Below, in pieces: positions 26,688-35,329 of a DNA stretch of 64,000 nt. Every line of letters starts with the position of its first letter. Within the stretch, counting starts at the first letter, position 1. The stretch covers positions 1-64,000 of the forward strand of contig CAJNDS010000538.1 of assembly GCA_905221605.1 (NCBI GenBank), given 5' to 3'. The notes under the pieces are model-generated. The model saw nothing but the letters and a program-made list of their open reading frames with translations. It did not search any database and was not told the origin of the DNA. Position numbers and translations under genes: made by a program. The stretch comes from Symbiodinium natans (lineage: Eukaryota; Sar; Dinophyceae; Suessiales; Symbiodiniaceae).

Positions 26688-29600
26688 ATGATGCGCAGCC
26701 AAGCCACACTGCATACCCGACGCCCTAAACATGACTACTATGCATGTATGCTTTCCGCTGCCCAGGCCAACCGAGCAAAGATCAATGCCGGGAGCCTGAT
26801 TCCACGGCACACTGCAACTGAGCCACGCTGCATCCCAGTGCACGGCGTTCATCTAAGCAAGTGGATAAGCCCGGCTAAGCTCTTATGCAAGGCCGCAATG
26901 CCTGAGACCACGACCAGTCTCCTCCTCTCGATGGTCGGGATCTCTGTCAGGGTCAGACGCAGTGCATGCCAGGAGAAATTGATGCATAAACATAAAGCTA
27001 ACATTCCTGAAGGACCGCAGGACATAACATTGATCAAGCAAATACAGTACCTGAGTCGCCGCCACTGCTGTATCATACAAACCATGATACCTTCTCCTGA
27101 GACTGCCCTTGTCAGCCAGAGACAATCCACTTACCCCTACCGGCCCCACCCGACACATGAATGGACCTTACTTATAAATACCTCGATCCAAACTGCAATG
27201 CCGTCACCAAGCTCGCAGAAAAGATCAGCACGACGACTCCCAAGCCGGCTCCGAGAGACAGGTGCGGAACCTACGGGACACCTACAAACCTTGCGTGAGG
27301 AAGCAGTAGAACGAGCCAGAAGTCGACAAGCACAACAACAGGACGGAGGAGACGAACGTGACTGGTGGCATACCTGGAGTTGGTGGTCTCCACACTCTCA
27401 GGAATGGCAATGGCAGACCTCGGACGGTACCAGGGCAACAGATGGAGACGCACAGGGATGGGGGGTGAACGTCATGAATACGCAGGCCGCAACAAGACGA
27501 ACACAGTCCATGGAGGGACTCCTCAACGAGCTGGCTACCGGCGTTGCGGCAAGTTTGAGAAGGAAAGAGGCCAAGCGGTCCACACCCACGCCAACGACGA
27601 GTGAGACCTCCAGGCTGGATCTACGGGAGACGACGCACCAGGAGGCTGAGCACCCAAGCTCTTCTTTCCAGACTGGAAGTGACAGTGCCTCCTCCAATGC
27701 TCCTGTTGGGGGGGTGCACTACCCTGCCTCCGGTAAGGTTAGTGGTCTCCACACCTCACCTGCGAGCACTTCAACATGCGGGTTGACACTCACTACCATC
27801 CAGAAGATTGAAGAACCTCCACTTGATCATGATTCTCCCGATACAGGGCCGATGAAGGCTCCAGCTGCCTCGAGCCGATGTTCCGATGAGCAGGAGACCA
27901 GACAACGGTCATCTGCTGCTAGGAGATCCAGCACCATAGAGCCACGGCCCGAGGAAAGAACACGATCGTCTGCAGCTCGGAGGGCCAGTACAATTGAGCC
28001 ACGGCCCCATCTACTCCTGGTACAAGCGCCACTAGAGGTGAGAGAAGTCAAGCACCGTCTACTTAGGGACGCGAAATCGGCAGTGCTCAGGCTGATTCCG
28101 CATGGAGACGACCTCCATACTTTCCTCAACGGCTACTTCAGGCGGCACCGTGCAACGTACCACGCCAACCCGGTGAACATGCCCTCGTGTGGGAACTGGA
28201 TATGGTCGCTTACTGCAGCATTGATGACAAGGCCGGAAAACCACCCCAACGTCTGGAGGCGTAGCCACGCGGGAAAGCTGGGCGACGCGGTAGAGGGATA
28301 TCTGTACACGTTATACCAGAGCCAGACGGCGGGGAACCTTGCCCTGCTGGCCACCTATGGGGAGGCTGCAAAGTACCTCCACGACCTGATGCAAGGAATC
28401 CCGCACGCCATCTACTACCGCCTGAGCTGGAGGCAGTCACTTGACTCGCTCGCGGAGCTTCTCGAACCATGGATAGGAGCAGCGTCTACACAGGACATGC
28501 GGTCCTTGCACCCCGTCGTGACACTGGCGATACTCGACCGCAACGAATCCACAGCCGTGACAGTTGAGGCGGAAAACACAGGGCTGGACAAGCAGCAGAC
28601 AATGAACAGGAGGGAGGAGAGACATGGACCTCATGGAAAAGATGGGAGTGGAGAAACACTCCCCATCGACCTCATAGAGGGGGCAAGCCCTTCTAACTCT
28701 GGTGAAGCTGGTGGTCTCCACACTTCACCCGTGGTCGGCCTGGTACCTGAGCCAATGCTCACAACCCTCAAAAAGCAGGCGGAGCCTCCACTTACTCTTG
28801 ATCTCCTCGTTGCACCGCAGACACAGATGCCAGCTGCTTCGAGCCAGGGCCTTGGCGAGCAAGAGGCCAATCCGCGATCGACTGCAGCCAGGAGGTCCAA
28901 TACCAATGAACCACGACCAGAGGCAAGACAACGATCGTCTGCTGCACGGAGGGCTAGTACAGTGGAACCACGGCCCCATCTACTCCTAGCACAAGCACCA
29001 GAGGAGGTACGACACGCTAAGCAGCGCCTACTTCAGGAAGCGAAATCTGCAGTGGTCAAGCTCATTCCGCATGGAGACGATCTCCACAACTTCCTCCACG
29101 GCTACTTCAGGCAGCATCATGCGACGTATCACACCAGCCCGATGAACATGCCCGCCTGCGGAAACTGGATTTGGTCGCTCACAGCGGCTTTGATGACAAG
29201 GCCGGAGAGCCACCCCAACGTCTGGACACGCAGGCAGGCGGGCAAGCTGGGTGACGCGGTTGAGGGCTATCTCTACACGTTGTACCAGAAACAGACGGTG
29301 GAGAGTCTTGCCCTGCTGGCCATCTACGGGGAGGCAGCGAGGCACCTCCATGACCTAATGCAAGGAATCCCACATGCTATTTACTACCGCCTAAGCTGGC
29401 GGCAGTCGCTCGACACGCTCGAAGAGCTCCTCGAGCCGTGGATAGGAGTGTCAGATGCACAGGACAAGCGGTCTCCGCGTCCTGCAGTGCCACTGTCAAT
29501 TCTCGACAGCAAAAAAGGGCCATGCAATCAGCTTGCGACACAAACTGCTGCCTGTACACATGTCACATCAAATGCGCGCAGTTGTCTTGGTAGACGAGGT

Positions 29601-32600
29601 CGCAAATGGCGACTACGACCGACCGTCAGACGCAGACACCTACGAGGCAGGAGGCCCCGAAACTGCACTTCTCATCCATTCCAACAACTATTCAGGCTTG
29701 CCACAAAGGCGCAACACATTAGGAACCTCCTACAGCAACACACTAATAAGATCAGCAGCCTGAGTACAAGGCAATCGACGTCAGCAAAAAAGCCTAAACC
29801 AAGACGAAAAATACCTGAGAAGACGAGCACAACTACACCTGGACTGAGCTTGCCCGGTCCCAAGTCCGGGCTCTACGCACTCATTTGGATGACACACCGC
29901 ATCGCACGCGTAGGGGGGGTGAGGGTTCCCGTCTCCCACGGGGCGGGGGGACCCACAACAACTGATCGCCACTTTCGCGCATCCCTGGTGGGGAAGCAAG
30001 TGGCTGGCGAAACAACGGCGCCGGTGTTCGGGGCCGCAGGTGTCACCACTCAGGTGGGACGAAAAAGAAGCTTTCAGAGAGCACAACACCAGAGTACACA
30101 GAATCCACTTGGCTACACTCGATATCGAGGGAGGTTTATGCATTGCAGTCAGTTGGGTCTCCACACTGCAACCATGCCCAGCCTAACGACGGCCAAACCA
30201 CGTCGACCTCCTTGCAGACCACGAGGTGGGGCACAGCAACGTCTCAAGGTCCTGTCCATCAATGTTAACAGCCTAAGCGGGTTCCTTTGGGGTGAAGTCA
30301 AGGCGTTTCTTGGTGGAGAGGGCCTGCAGTATGACTTCATATTCCTACAGGAAACGCATCGCGCTGCCTTTTGCGCATTCAAGGTTGATAACTGGATGGC
30401 AGTTGGCTCCTCAACAAAACGGGGAGAGGGTGTGCTCACACTGGTTCATCCTCGTTACGATGCCTCCATGGTTCGTTACCAGGAGATAATCCCAGGCAGA
30501 GTTCTAAGAGTGAAGGTATGCCACAAAGAGGCAGCCATCGAAACACTTAACATATACCAACATGTTTGGATACACACGGATGATCCGGAACAAAACAAAC
30601 AGAGGCGGCAAACCCTGCTCGATAAGTGCACTGCCACAATACAGGGCATGGCTAGAAGAGACACCCTGATTCTAGCGGGAGATTTTAACTCAGAGGTACA
30701 CGCAGTAAACGGATTGATCGGGACACGCGTGACCCGCTCGGCCTATCACCAAGCCCTTGACCCACTCACACTTCCAAGATTCATACAAGACAACGCCCTG
30801 GTTGCTCTAAACACTTGGCATATGAAGGACCCATGCACCAACCACACCCGTACGGGCAACTCTCAGATTGACTATATCCTTGTGCGCGCACCAAGTGCTG
30901 ACACCAGAGCGAAGCAAGTAGTCAAACAAGAGGCACCCTTTGGGGCGTGGAAAGAGCTCACACACTCGGCCCTCATTGCTGATGTCCGAATCATCAAGCA
31001 CTTCCACTTGCCCAAGGCCAAAATGCAACAGGAACTACAATACTCGAGACATGACCTTGACTACGCGTATCGCCAGAAGGATCACCGAATCACACAATTA
31101 AAGAGTAAAGTGGAGTTGGAGATAAATCACAGCTTGAACCACGGCCTCCCACTGACTGCAGATCACATCAATCACACATTACTGCGTGAGGTCTCTGACC
31201 TCTTCCCAACAGCTACATCAGCACACACCAATCGAGGCCAAACCAAAGCACAGTGCAAGGCCATCTTTGCTGCGTGGAAAGAGCTGTTGACCCACCCTGA
31301 CGAAGTAGGTGGCTCGACCATCACACTGCCTGCCCGCGTCTACCACATGTGGCAGAGACGTAGGGATCTTCAGCGATGCAAGCCATTCACCCTGTCAGGA
31401 GTGCTTCGCACATGGCAATGGGTGCTCCTCTTCAACAAGGCAGGACGGCAGAGCAAGCAATATCATCTCCAGCATCAACGGGCCATAGCACTGGGGCACT
31501 TACAGCAAGCTGAAAGGGCCGCTCAGACGCATAACACGAAGCGTCTCTATGGTGCAGTCAAGCGACTCCTGCCCTGGAAGCCCAAGCCCAGGATCATGCT
31601 TAAGCACCCGGATGGATCGCCCATGTCTCTGCACCAGGAACACCAAGCACTTGTCCAACACTGCAAACAACTCTTCGCACCCCCGGCGGCATCTCCCACT
31701 CGACCAGGCCAGATGCTTAGCATGCCTTTGACTGCCTGTGAATGGACGACACAGCTCAAATGTACTCCTATAGGCAAGGCCGTGCCTGCGGACTCCGCTC
31801 CGGCCACAGCGTGGAAGGCCTGCGCGACAATTGTGGCGCCAGCCATGGCCTGCATAGCCAAAGGACTTCAGCCAGTAACCTCTGCACTACCTGATGCATG
31901 GAAGAACCCTCAGTTGTGTTTCCTTCCCAAACCACATAAGCCTCCATCCACCGCAGCTGCTCTCAGACCTATAGGCCTACTCAGACCGGATGGCAAGGCG
32001 TTTGCAGGCCACATCAAAAATCAGCTACTGATGCAGGCCTGCTCCAGCCTTACTCACACTCCACAGTATGCATACCTTCCGGCACGGGACACGTCGGATG
32101 CGCTGGCAAGGGTCAACGCATGCATACATGACATCAAGGACGGTCTTAAGGCCTTGGGTGGGAATAGGTTCCTGACGAGACAGCGCAAAGAAACTGGACA
32201 GGTCAAAGGCGAATCAGGAGGGTGCCTCCTGTCAGTCGACCTCAGCCAAGCTTTTGATCGTGTCAACCGTGCAAAACTAGATAGAGCGTTGGCACTCCAC
32301 CAGGTTGATGCTGACCTCAGATCTACCGTCACCGCCATCCACGAGCAGGCTGCGTACCAGGTCAGGGATAAATTTCACCGGACAGACATCTGCACGACGC
32401 AAGGAATTCGCCAGGGATGTCGACTAGCACCAGCCCTATGGGCCGTGCTGTCGTCTCAGTTACTCTGGGATCTTACTCCCGCTGGTCAAACGCCGCTGCA
32501 GCTTCCATTCACGCTGTTCGCCGATGACCATCTAGGCCATTGGCTTCTCAAAACGGTGGATGATGCCAAGCAAATGGAGGAGACGATAGTGGCACTTTTT

Positions 32601-35285
32601 CACATGTTGGAAACATACGGGCTCAAGGTTAATCCGGATAAATCCAGTTTGGTCATTCGGGTCCAGGGAGCGCAACTTGAAAAATTTGTCAAAAGCCGCA
32701 CGGTTATAGTTCGCAACCAGGCGCATTGGAAACTACAAGATGGAGCACAAACACATCTCATACCGATGTGTGAATCCATCACTTACCTTGGCACCAAGCT
32801 CACACTGAAAGAGGGCACCGGCCATACACTTGACTTTAGGCTTGCTGAAGCTGAGGCGAAAGTTACGCAACTTCGCAAAAGCATCAGATCACGCAAGGGA
32901 TTGTCCAGGCACTACAGAGTACGGGTTTGGCAGGCTTGCGTGGTAAACAGTGCGCTTTATGGTCTGCTGACTACTCCTTTCTCTGGCCAAATGATAACTA
33001 AGCTGAGGGCGTGGTTTCACCGCCAACTCAGAGCGGTCACAGGCATGCCAGCTCACCTCACAAAGGTGAGTAATCAGACGCTGAGAGAAACCTACAACCT
33101 GAAGGATCCTGTACACATGCTGACGGAACGCATTGCGCGCAAACTTGATGCTATGCAACAAGGACGAGGCGATCCTGCCACGTGCGAAACTAAGACCTTT
33201 GAGTATTGGCAAATGCTACACAAACAACTTGCCAGCCATGCTGTGGAACAACGCACTGTGACGCTGGTGGAACTCTCCAGCTCTAGCCAACATGCCTGCT
33301 CCATATGTGGCCTATACTACCCGACCCAAAAAGCCCTTAGGCAACACCAGGCGCTCAGACACGGACAGATTCAAGCCAACAAACTCAGTATTGACTACAA
33401 ACCCGAACAACATTCTGTTGCGGGCATGCCACAATGCAAACACTGTCTTCTGAAGCTGTATGACTGGGGTGCATTAAAAGGGCACATCATGCAAAACGTG
33501 TGCGGTTGGCACACCAAACAGCTCAGCGACTCGAACAACAATAGCCAGCAGGATACGAAGGCTGTTAAAGAAACAGAGCCTGTTCCACACAAGGTCGACA
33601 CCCCACATACCCCTGTTGACCCTAAAGAGCGGCAACACGAACCACGGAACACCACGACTGAGGAGAGCACGCTCCTGCAAAACGAAGCGACACTGGCATT
33701 GCTTCAAAGTCATGAGGGAATATGCGCCCAAGCAGCATTACACAAAACCTACCTCAAACAGCACTGCGGTTTCTGTGGCCGCTGGATCGCTGATGCCGGC
33801 ATGATTAAAACGCATATCCAGAGAGTGCATACGAATCTTGCACGGCATATCACCTCAGACATACACACTTCATGCCAGGCCTTCAAGCACCTCTTCAAAA
33901 GGGACCATACATGTGAGTGGTGTGACAGAATGGTGCACGGCTCAGATCGGCATTGCTCTCAATGCCCAGTTCTTTTTCAGCTGATACTTGCAAGGACCAG
34001 CAGACAGGCGGCCTCCGCTTCAACTGAGACCCAGCTCCCTGCAGTATGGCCTGTACCACACCCAGGGATGGACGTTGCGATTTACCTCAAATCACCTACT
34101 CAAGATGAGATGCAACTGCACATACAGCACATGTCCATGCTTGCCAAGACACGATGTCTCCTATGCGGTGAACAGGTGCAAGACATCCAACACTGGCGAC
34201 GACACATGGCGCAGCGGCATGACTCTCAGAAACAGCTTGTCCAGAGTTTAGCTCAATCCGAAACACTGCTACAAGCACACGTTGCGCGACCTTGCTGCTG
34301 GTGCAATGTCCACTTCCCAAAGTCTGCTCGAGAACACAGACGAAAGTGCCTCCCTTTGCTGCAGCTCTGCCTGTACCATGACCTCCACGTCAGTGGAGAC
34401 CACGCCGGAGCAACAGATGGCGGCAGTGTGGGGCCTCAGCTCACCACTGGCGACGACGCCTACACCGCAGAGACAAGCGTCCGTCAGACACAGACTGCCG
34501 CAAGGGACGCCGCAAAAGTACCGAAAGGGCATGGGCAAGGGCGCAGGCAAGGCAGCTCCCAAGGCAAAACGGGATCGGGACCAGGAAGCAGAAGACGAGT
34601 TGATGATGGACCTGGAGTCGCTGGACGAGGAGACGGTAAGAACGGCCTTGAAAACCTTGGTCAAAACAGCACTCAGACACGAACACCAACTGACGATCTT
34701 GGAGGCAGACCGGAGCTACGTGTTCTTCCTGGACACGACGAACCACGGCATTGTCTCCATGTTGATCCAGGCCAGCGCAACATGGAACACAAAGTTCGAG
34801 GAAGGCACGGTCAACACCTCGCTGAGGGCCACGCTATGGGGAGTACTACTCATGGAATGGAAAGCACGCCTCGAGAAAATCGAGTCCGACGCCAAGGTAC
34901 TACAGGTAGCAGAAACAGCAGGATGGGCAACGCGGTCTCCGCTCCAGTGGATCTACAACGAGTGGAATCCGGTACAGAAAAAGGCGCTACCATCAAGTCG
35001 GGACAACCTCACTCACGAGGACGCAAAAAAGGCAGTCAACCAGCTCATCACAAGGACAACACAGTGCACCGGTTCCAAAGCCTACGACCACTGAAGCCGG
35101 ACCTGCAGGCGGAAGTGATCACCATGGTCCTGACACTCACCGTCCATCAACAGGCGGCAGCCGTTTACCACGACCTGGACCTCTTGGCAAACAACTGCGC
35201 GGGCAAGCTGATCGGTCTACGCTTGAGACGGGAGCGAGTGGGCAAGACGACGCTCACCAAGGAGCTCGAAAGACTGCAGATCTAA
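26688..35285 (+). CDS. LINE-B ORF2: duplicated domain, AP endonuclease, reverse transcriptase, zinc fingers
   Basis: This 2865-codon open frame lies in the same frame as ORF1, separated by one TGA. It may be several proteins. An ATG at 27199 begins MPSPSSQKRSARRLPS, like the ATG at 25443, and the ATG at 30174, right after a hairpin, begins the enzyme. Contents: a tandemly duplicated ~270-residue domain (27724-28548 and 28693-29511); an AP endonuclease with SINVNSLSG, QETHR, GDFNSE and QIDYIL; an RT with LLRPDGKAFAG, SVDLSQAFD, GIRQGCRLAPALW and FADDH; then six or more C2H2/CCHC-like fingers to about 34360. The frame from about 34380 to 35060 is a shadow of the overlapping ORF-h. Its last ~70 codons encode the ORF-h C-terminus. 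Confidence 0.9.
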   Translation: MMRSQATLHTRRPKHDYYACMLSAAQANRAKINAGSLIPRHTATEPRCIPVHGVHLSKWISPAKLLCKAAMPETTTSLLLSMVGISVRVRRSACQEKLMHKHKANIPEGPQDITLIKQIQYLSRRHCCIIQTMIPSPETALVSQRQSTYPYRPHPTHEWTLLINTSIQTAMPSPSSQKRSARRLPSRLRETGAEPTGHLQTLREEAVERARSRQAQQQDGGDERDWWHTWSWWSPHSQEWQWQTSDGTRATDGDAQGWGVNVMNTQAATRRTQSMEGLLNELATGVAASLRRKEAKRSTPTPTTSETSRLDLRETTHQEAEHPSSSFQTGSDSASSNAPVGGVHYPASGKVSGLHTSPASTSTCGLTLTTIQKIEEPPLDHDSPDTGPMKAPAASSRCSDEQETRQRSSAARRSSTIEPRPEERTRSSAARRASTIEPRPHLLLVQAPLEVREVKHRLLRDAKSAVLRLIPHGDDLHTFLNGYFRRHRATYHANPVNMPSCGNWIWSLTAALMTRPENHPNVWRRSHAGKLGDAVEGYLYTLYQSQTAGNLALLATYGEAAKYLHDLMQGIPHAIYYRLSWRQSLDSLAELLEPWIGAASTQDMRSLHPVVTLAILDRNESTAVTVEAENTGLDKQQTMNRREERHGPHGKDGSGETLPIDLIEGASPSNSGEAGGLHTSPVVGLVPEPMLTTLKKQAEPPLTLDLLVAPQTQMPAASSQGLGEQEANPRSTAARRSNTNEPRPEARQRSSAARRASTVEPRPHLLLAQAPEEVRHAKQRLLQEAKSAVVKLIPHGDDLHNFLHGYFRQHHATYHTSPMNMPACGNWIWSLTAALMTRPESHPNVWTRRQAGKLGDAVEGYLYTLYQKQTVESLALLAIYGEAARHLHDLMQGIPHAIYYRLSWRQSLDTLEELLEPWIGVSDAQDKRSPRPAVPLSILDSKKGPCNQLATQTAACTHVTSNARSCLGRRGRKWRLRPTVRRRHLRGRRPRNCTSHPFQQLFRLATKAQHIRNLLQQHTNKISSLSTRQSTSAKKPKPRRKIPEKTSTTTPGLSLPGPKSGLYALIWMTHRIARVGGVRVPVSHGAGGPTTTDRHFRASLVGKQVAGETTAPVFGAAGVTTQVGRKRSFQRAQHQSTQNPLGYTRYRGRFMHCSQLGLHTATMPSLTTAKPRRPPCRPRGGAQQRLKVLSINVNSLSGFLWGEVKAFLGGEGLQYDFIFLQETHRAAFCAFKVDNWMAVGSSTKRGEGVLTLVHPRYDASMVRYQEIIPGRVLRVKVCHKEAAIETLNIYQHVWIHTDDPEQNKQRRQTLLDKCTATIQGMARRDTLILAGDFNSEVHAVNGLIGTRVTRSAYHQALDPLTLPRFIQDNALVALNTWHMKDPCTNHTRTGNSQIDYILVRAPSADTRAKQVVKQEAPFGAWKELTHSALIADVRIIKHFHLPKAKMQQELQYSRHDLDYAYRQKDHRITQLKSKVELEINHSLNHGLPLTADHINHTLLREVSDLFPTATSAHTNRGQTKAQCKAIFAAWKELLTHPDEVGGSTITLPARVYHMWQRRRDLQRCKPFTLSGVLRTWQWVLLFNKAGRQSKQYHLQHQRAIALGHLQQAERAAQTHNTKRLYGAVKRLLPWKPKPRIMLKHPDGSPMSLHQEHQALVQHCKQLFAPPAASPTRPGQMLSMPLTACEWTTQLKCTPIGKAVPADSAPATAWKACATIVAPAMACIAKGLQPVTSALPDAWKNPQLCFLPKPHKPPSTAAALRPIGLLRPDGKAFAGHIKNQLLMQACSSLTHTPQYAYLPARDTSDALARVNACIHDIKDGLKALGGNRFLTRQRKETGQVKGESGGCLLSVDLSQAFDRVNRAKLDRALALHQVDADLRSTVTAIHEQAAYQVRDKFHRTDICTTQGIRQGCRLAPALWAVLSSQLLWDLTPAGQTPLQLPFTLFADDHLGHWLLKTVDDAKQMEETIVALFHMLETYGLKVNPDKSSLVIRVQGAQLEKFVKSRTVIVRNQAHWKLQDGAQTHLIPMCESITYLGTKLTLKEGTGHTLDFRLAEAEAKVTQLRKSIRSRKGLSRHYRVRVWQACVVNSALYGLLTTPFSGQMITKLRAWFHRQLRAVTGMPAHLTKVSNQTLRETYNLKDPVHMLTERIARKLDAMQQGRGDPATCETKTFEYWQMLHKQLASHAVEQRTVTLVELSSSSQHACSICGLYYPTQKALRQHQALRHGQIQANKLSIDYKPEQHSVAGMPQCKHCLLKLYDWGALKGHIMQNVCGWHTKQLSDSNNNSQQDTKAVKETEPVPHKVDTPHTPVDPKERQHEPRNTTTEESTLLQNEATLALLQSHEGICAQAALHKTYLKQHCGFCGRWIADAGMIKTHIQRVHTNLARHITSDIHTSCQAFKHLFKRDHTCEWCDRMVHGSDRHCSQCPVLFQLILARTSRQAASASTETQLPAVWPVPHPGMDVAIYLKSPTQDEMQLHIQHMSMLAKTRCLLCGEQVQDIQHWRRHMAQRHDSQKQLVQSLAQSETLLQAHVARPCCWCNVHFPKSAREHRRKCLPLLQLCLYHDLHVSGDHAGATDGGSVGPQLTTGDDAYTAETSVRQTQTAARDAAKVPKGHGQGRRQGSSQGKTGSGPGSRRRVDDGPGVAGRGDGKNGLENLGQNSTQTRTPTDDLGGRPELRVLPGHDEPRHCLHVDPGQRNMEHKVRGRHGQHLAEGHAMGSTTHGMESTPRENRVRRQGTTGSRNSRMGNAVSAPVDLQRVESGTEKGATIKSGQPHSRGRKKGSQPAHHKDNTVHRFQSLRPLKPDLQAEVITMVLTLTVHQQAAAVYHDLDLLANNCAGKLIGLRLRRERVGKTTLTKELERLQI
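27373..27402. repeat. B-type hairpin 9
   Basis: Arms CCTGGAG/CTCtCAGG have one bulge and flank core GTGG-TCT-CCAC. Confidence 0.75.
27724..28548 (+). repeat. LINE-B domain duplication, copy 1
   Basis: This region is homologous to 28693-29511 (offset about 960-970 bp). It includes a B-type hairpin at its start, two SSAARR-ST-EPRP motifs, and a domain beginning HLLLVQAP and containing LIPHGDDLHTFLNGYF, GNWIWSLTAALMTRP, GKLGDAVEGYLYTLYQ and MQGIPHAIYYRLSWRQSLD. No function is recognised. Confidence 0.9.
27732..27760. repeat. B-type hairpin 10
   Basis: Arms GGTaAGG/CCTcACC flank core GTGG-TCT-CCAC at the start of domain copy 1. Confidence 0.8.
28701..28729. repeat. B-type hairpin 11
   Basis: Perfect arms GGTGAAG/CTTCACC flank core GTGG-TCT-CCAC at the start of domain copy 2. 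They differ from copy 1 but are complementary. Confidence 0.87.
29460..29484. repeat. B-type hairpin 12
   Basis: Perfect arms CAGGAC/GTCCTG flank core GCGG-TCT-CCGC. Confidence 0.85.
30144..30170. repeat. B-type hairpin 13
   Basis: Arms TGCAG/CTGCA surround a slightly altered core (TTGGGTCTCCAC), 3 nt before the ATG of the endonuclease/RT protein. Confidence 0.75.
31784..31804. repeat. B-type hairpin 14
   Basis: Short arms GCC/GGC flank core GCGG-ACT-CCGC inside the RT region. Confidence 0.5.
34378..35094 (+). CDS. Conserved LINE helical protein (ORF-h), LINE-B copy, frameshifted near its end
   Basis: It starts at the ATG at 34378, overlapping the end of ORF2 in another frame. A basic, Gly/Lys-rich N-terminus is followed by the helical core homologous to 6232-7305 (TALRHEHQLTILEADRSYVFF, LQWIYNEWNPVQKK). 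The frame stops at 35092-35094. The remaining homologous C-terminus (LRPLKPDLQAEVI..., LLANNCAGKLIGLRLRRER) continues to 35285 in the ORF2 frame. A -1 shift near 35055-35080 would be needed for a full-length product. This could be a programmed frameshift, a real indel or an assembly error. Confidence 0.75.
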   Translation: MTSTSVETTPEQQMAAVWGLSSPLATTPTPQRQASVRHRLPQGTPQKYRKGMGKGAGKAAPKAKRDRDQEAEDELMMDLESLDEETVRTALKTLVKTALRHEHQLTILEADRSYVFFLDTTNHGIVSMLIQASATWNTKFEEGTVNTSLRATLWGVLLMEWKARLEKIESDAKVLQVAETAGWATRSPLQWIYNEWNPVQKKALPSSRDNLTHEDAKKAVNQLITRTTQCTGSKAYDH

Positions 35286-35305
35286 AAAGCAAGCAAGAGA
35301 AATTC

Positions 35306-35329
35306 GGGGGAAAGCGGACTCCGCGCCCC
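35306..35329. repeat. B-type hairpin 15
   Basis: Arms GGGG/CCCC flank core GCGG-ACT-CCGC. It lies between ORF2 and the USP ORF and touches the USP ATG. Confidence 0.78.

Larger units (their letters stand above)
28693..29511 (+). repeat. LINE-B domain duplication, copy 2
   Basis: This is the second tandem copy of the domain, roughly 75-80% identical in protein by eye. Its conserved blocks include GNWIWSLTAALMTRPE and IPHAIYYRLSWRQSLD. Both copies keep an open frame, so both are probably under selection. Confidence 0.9.
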
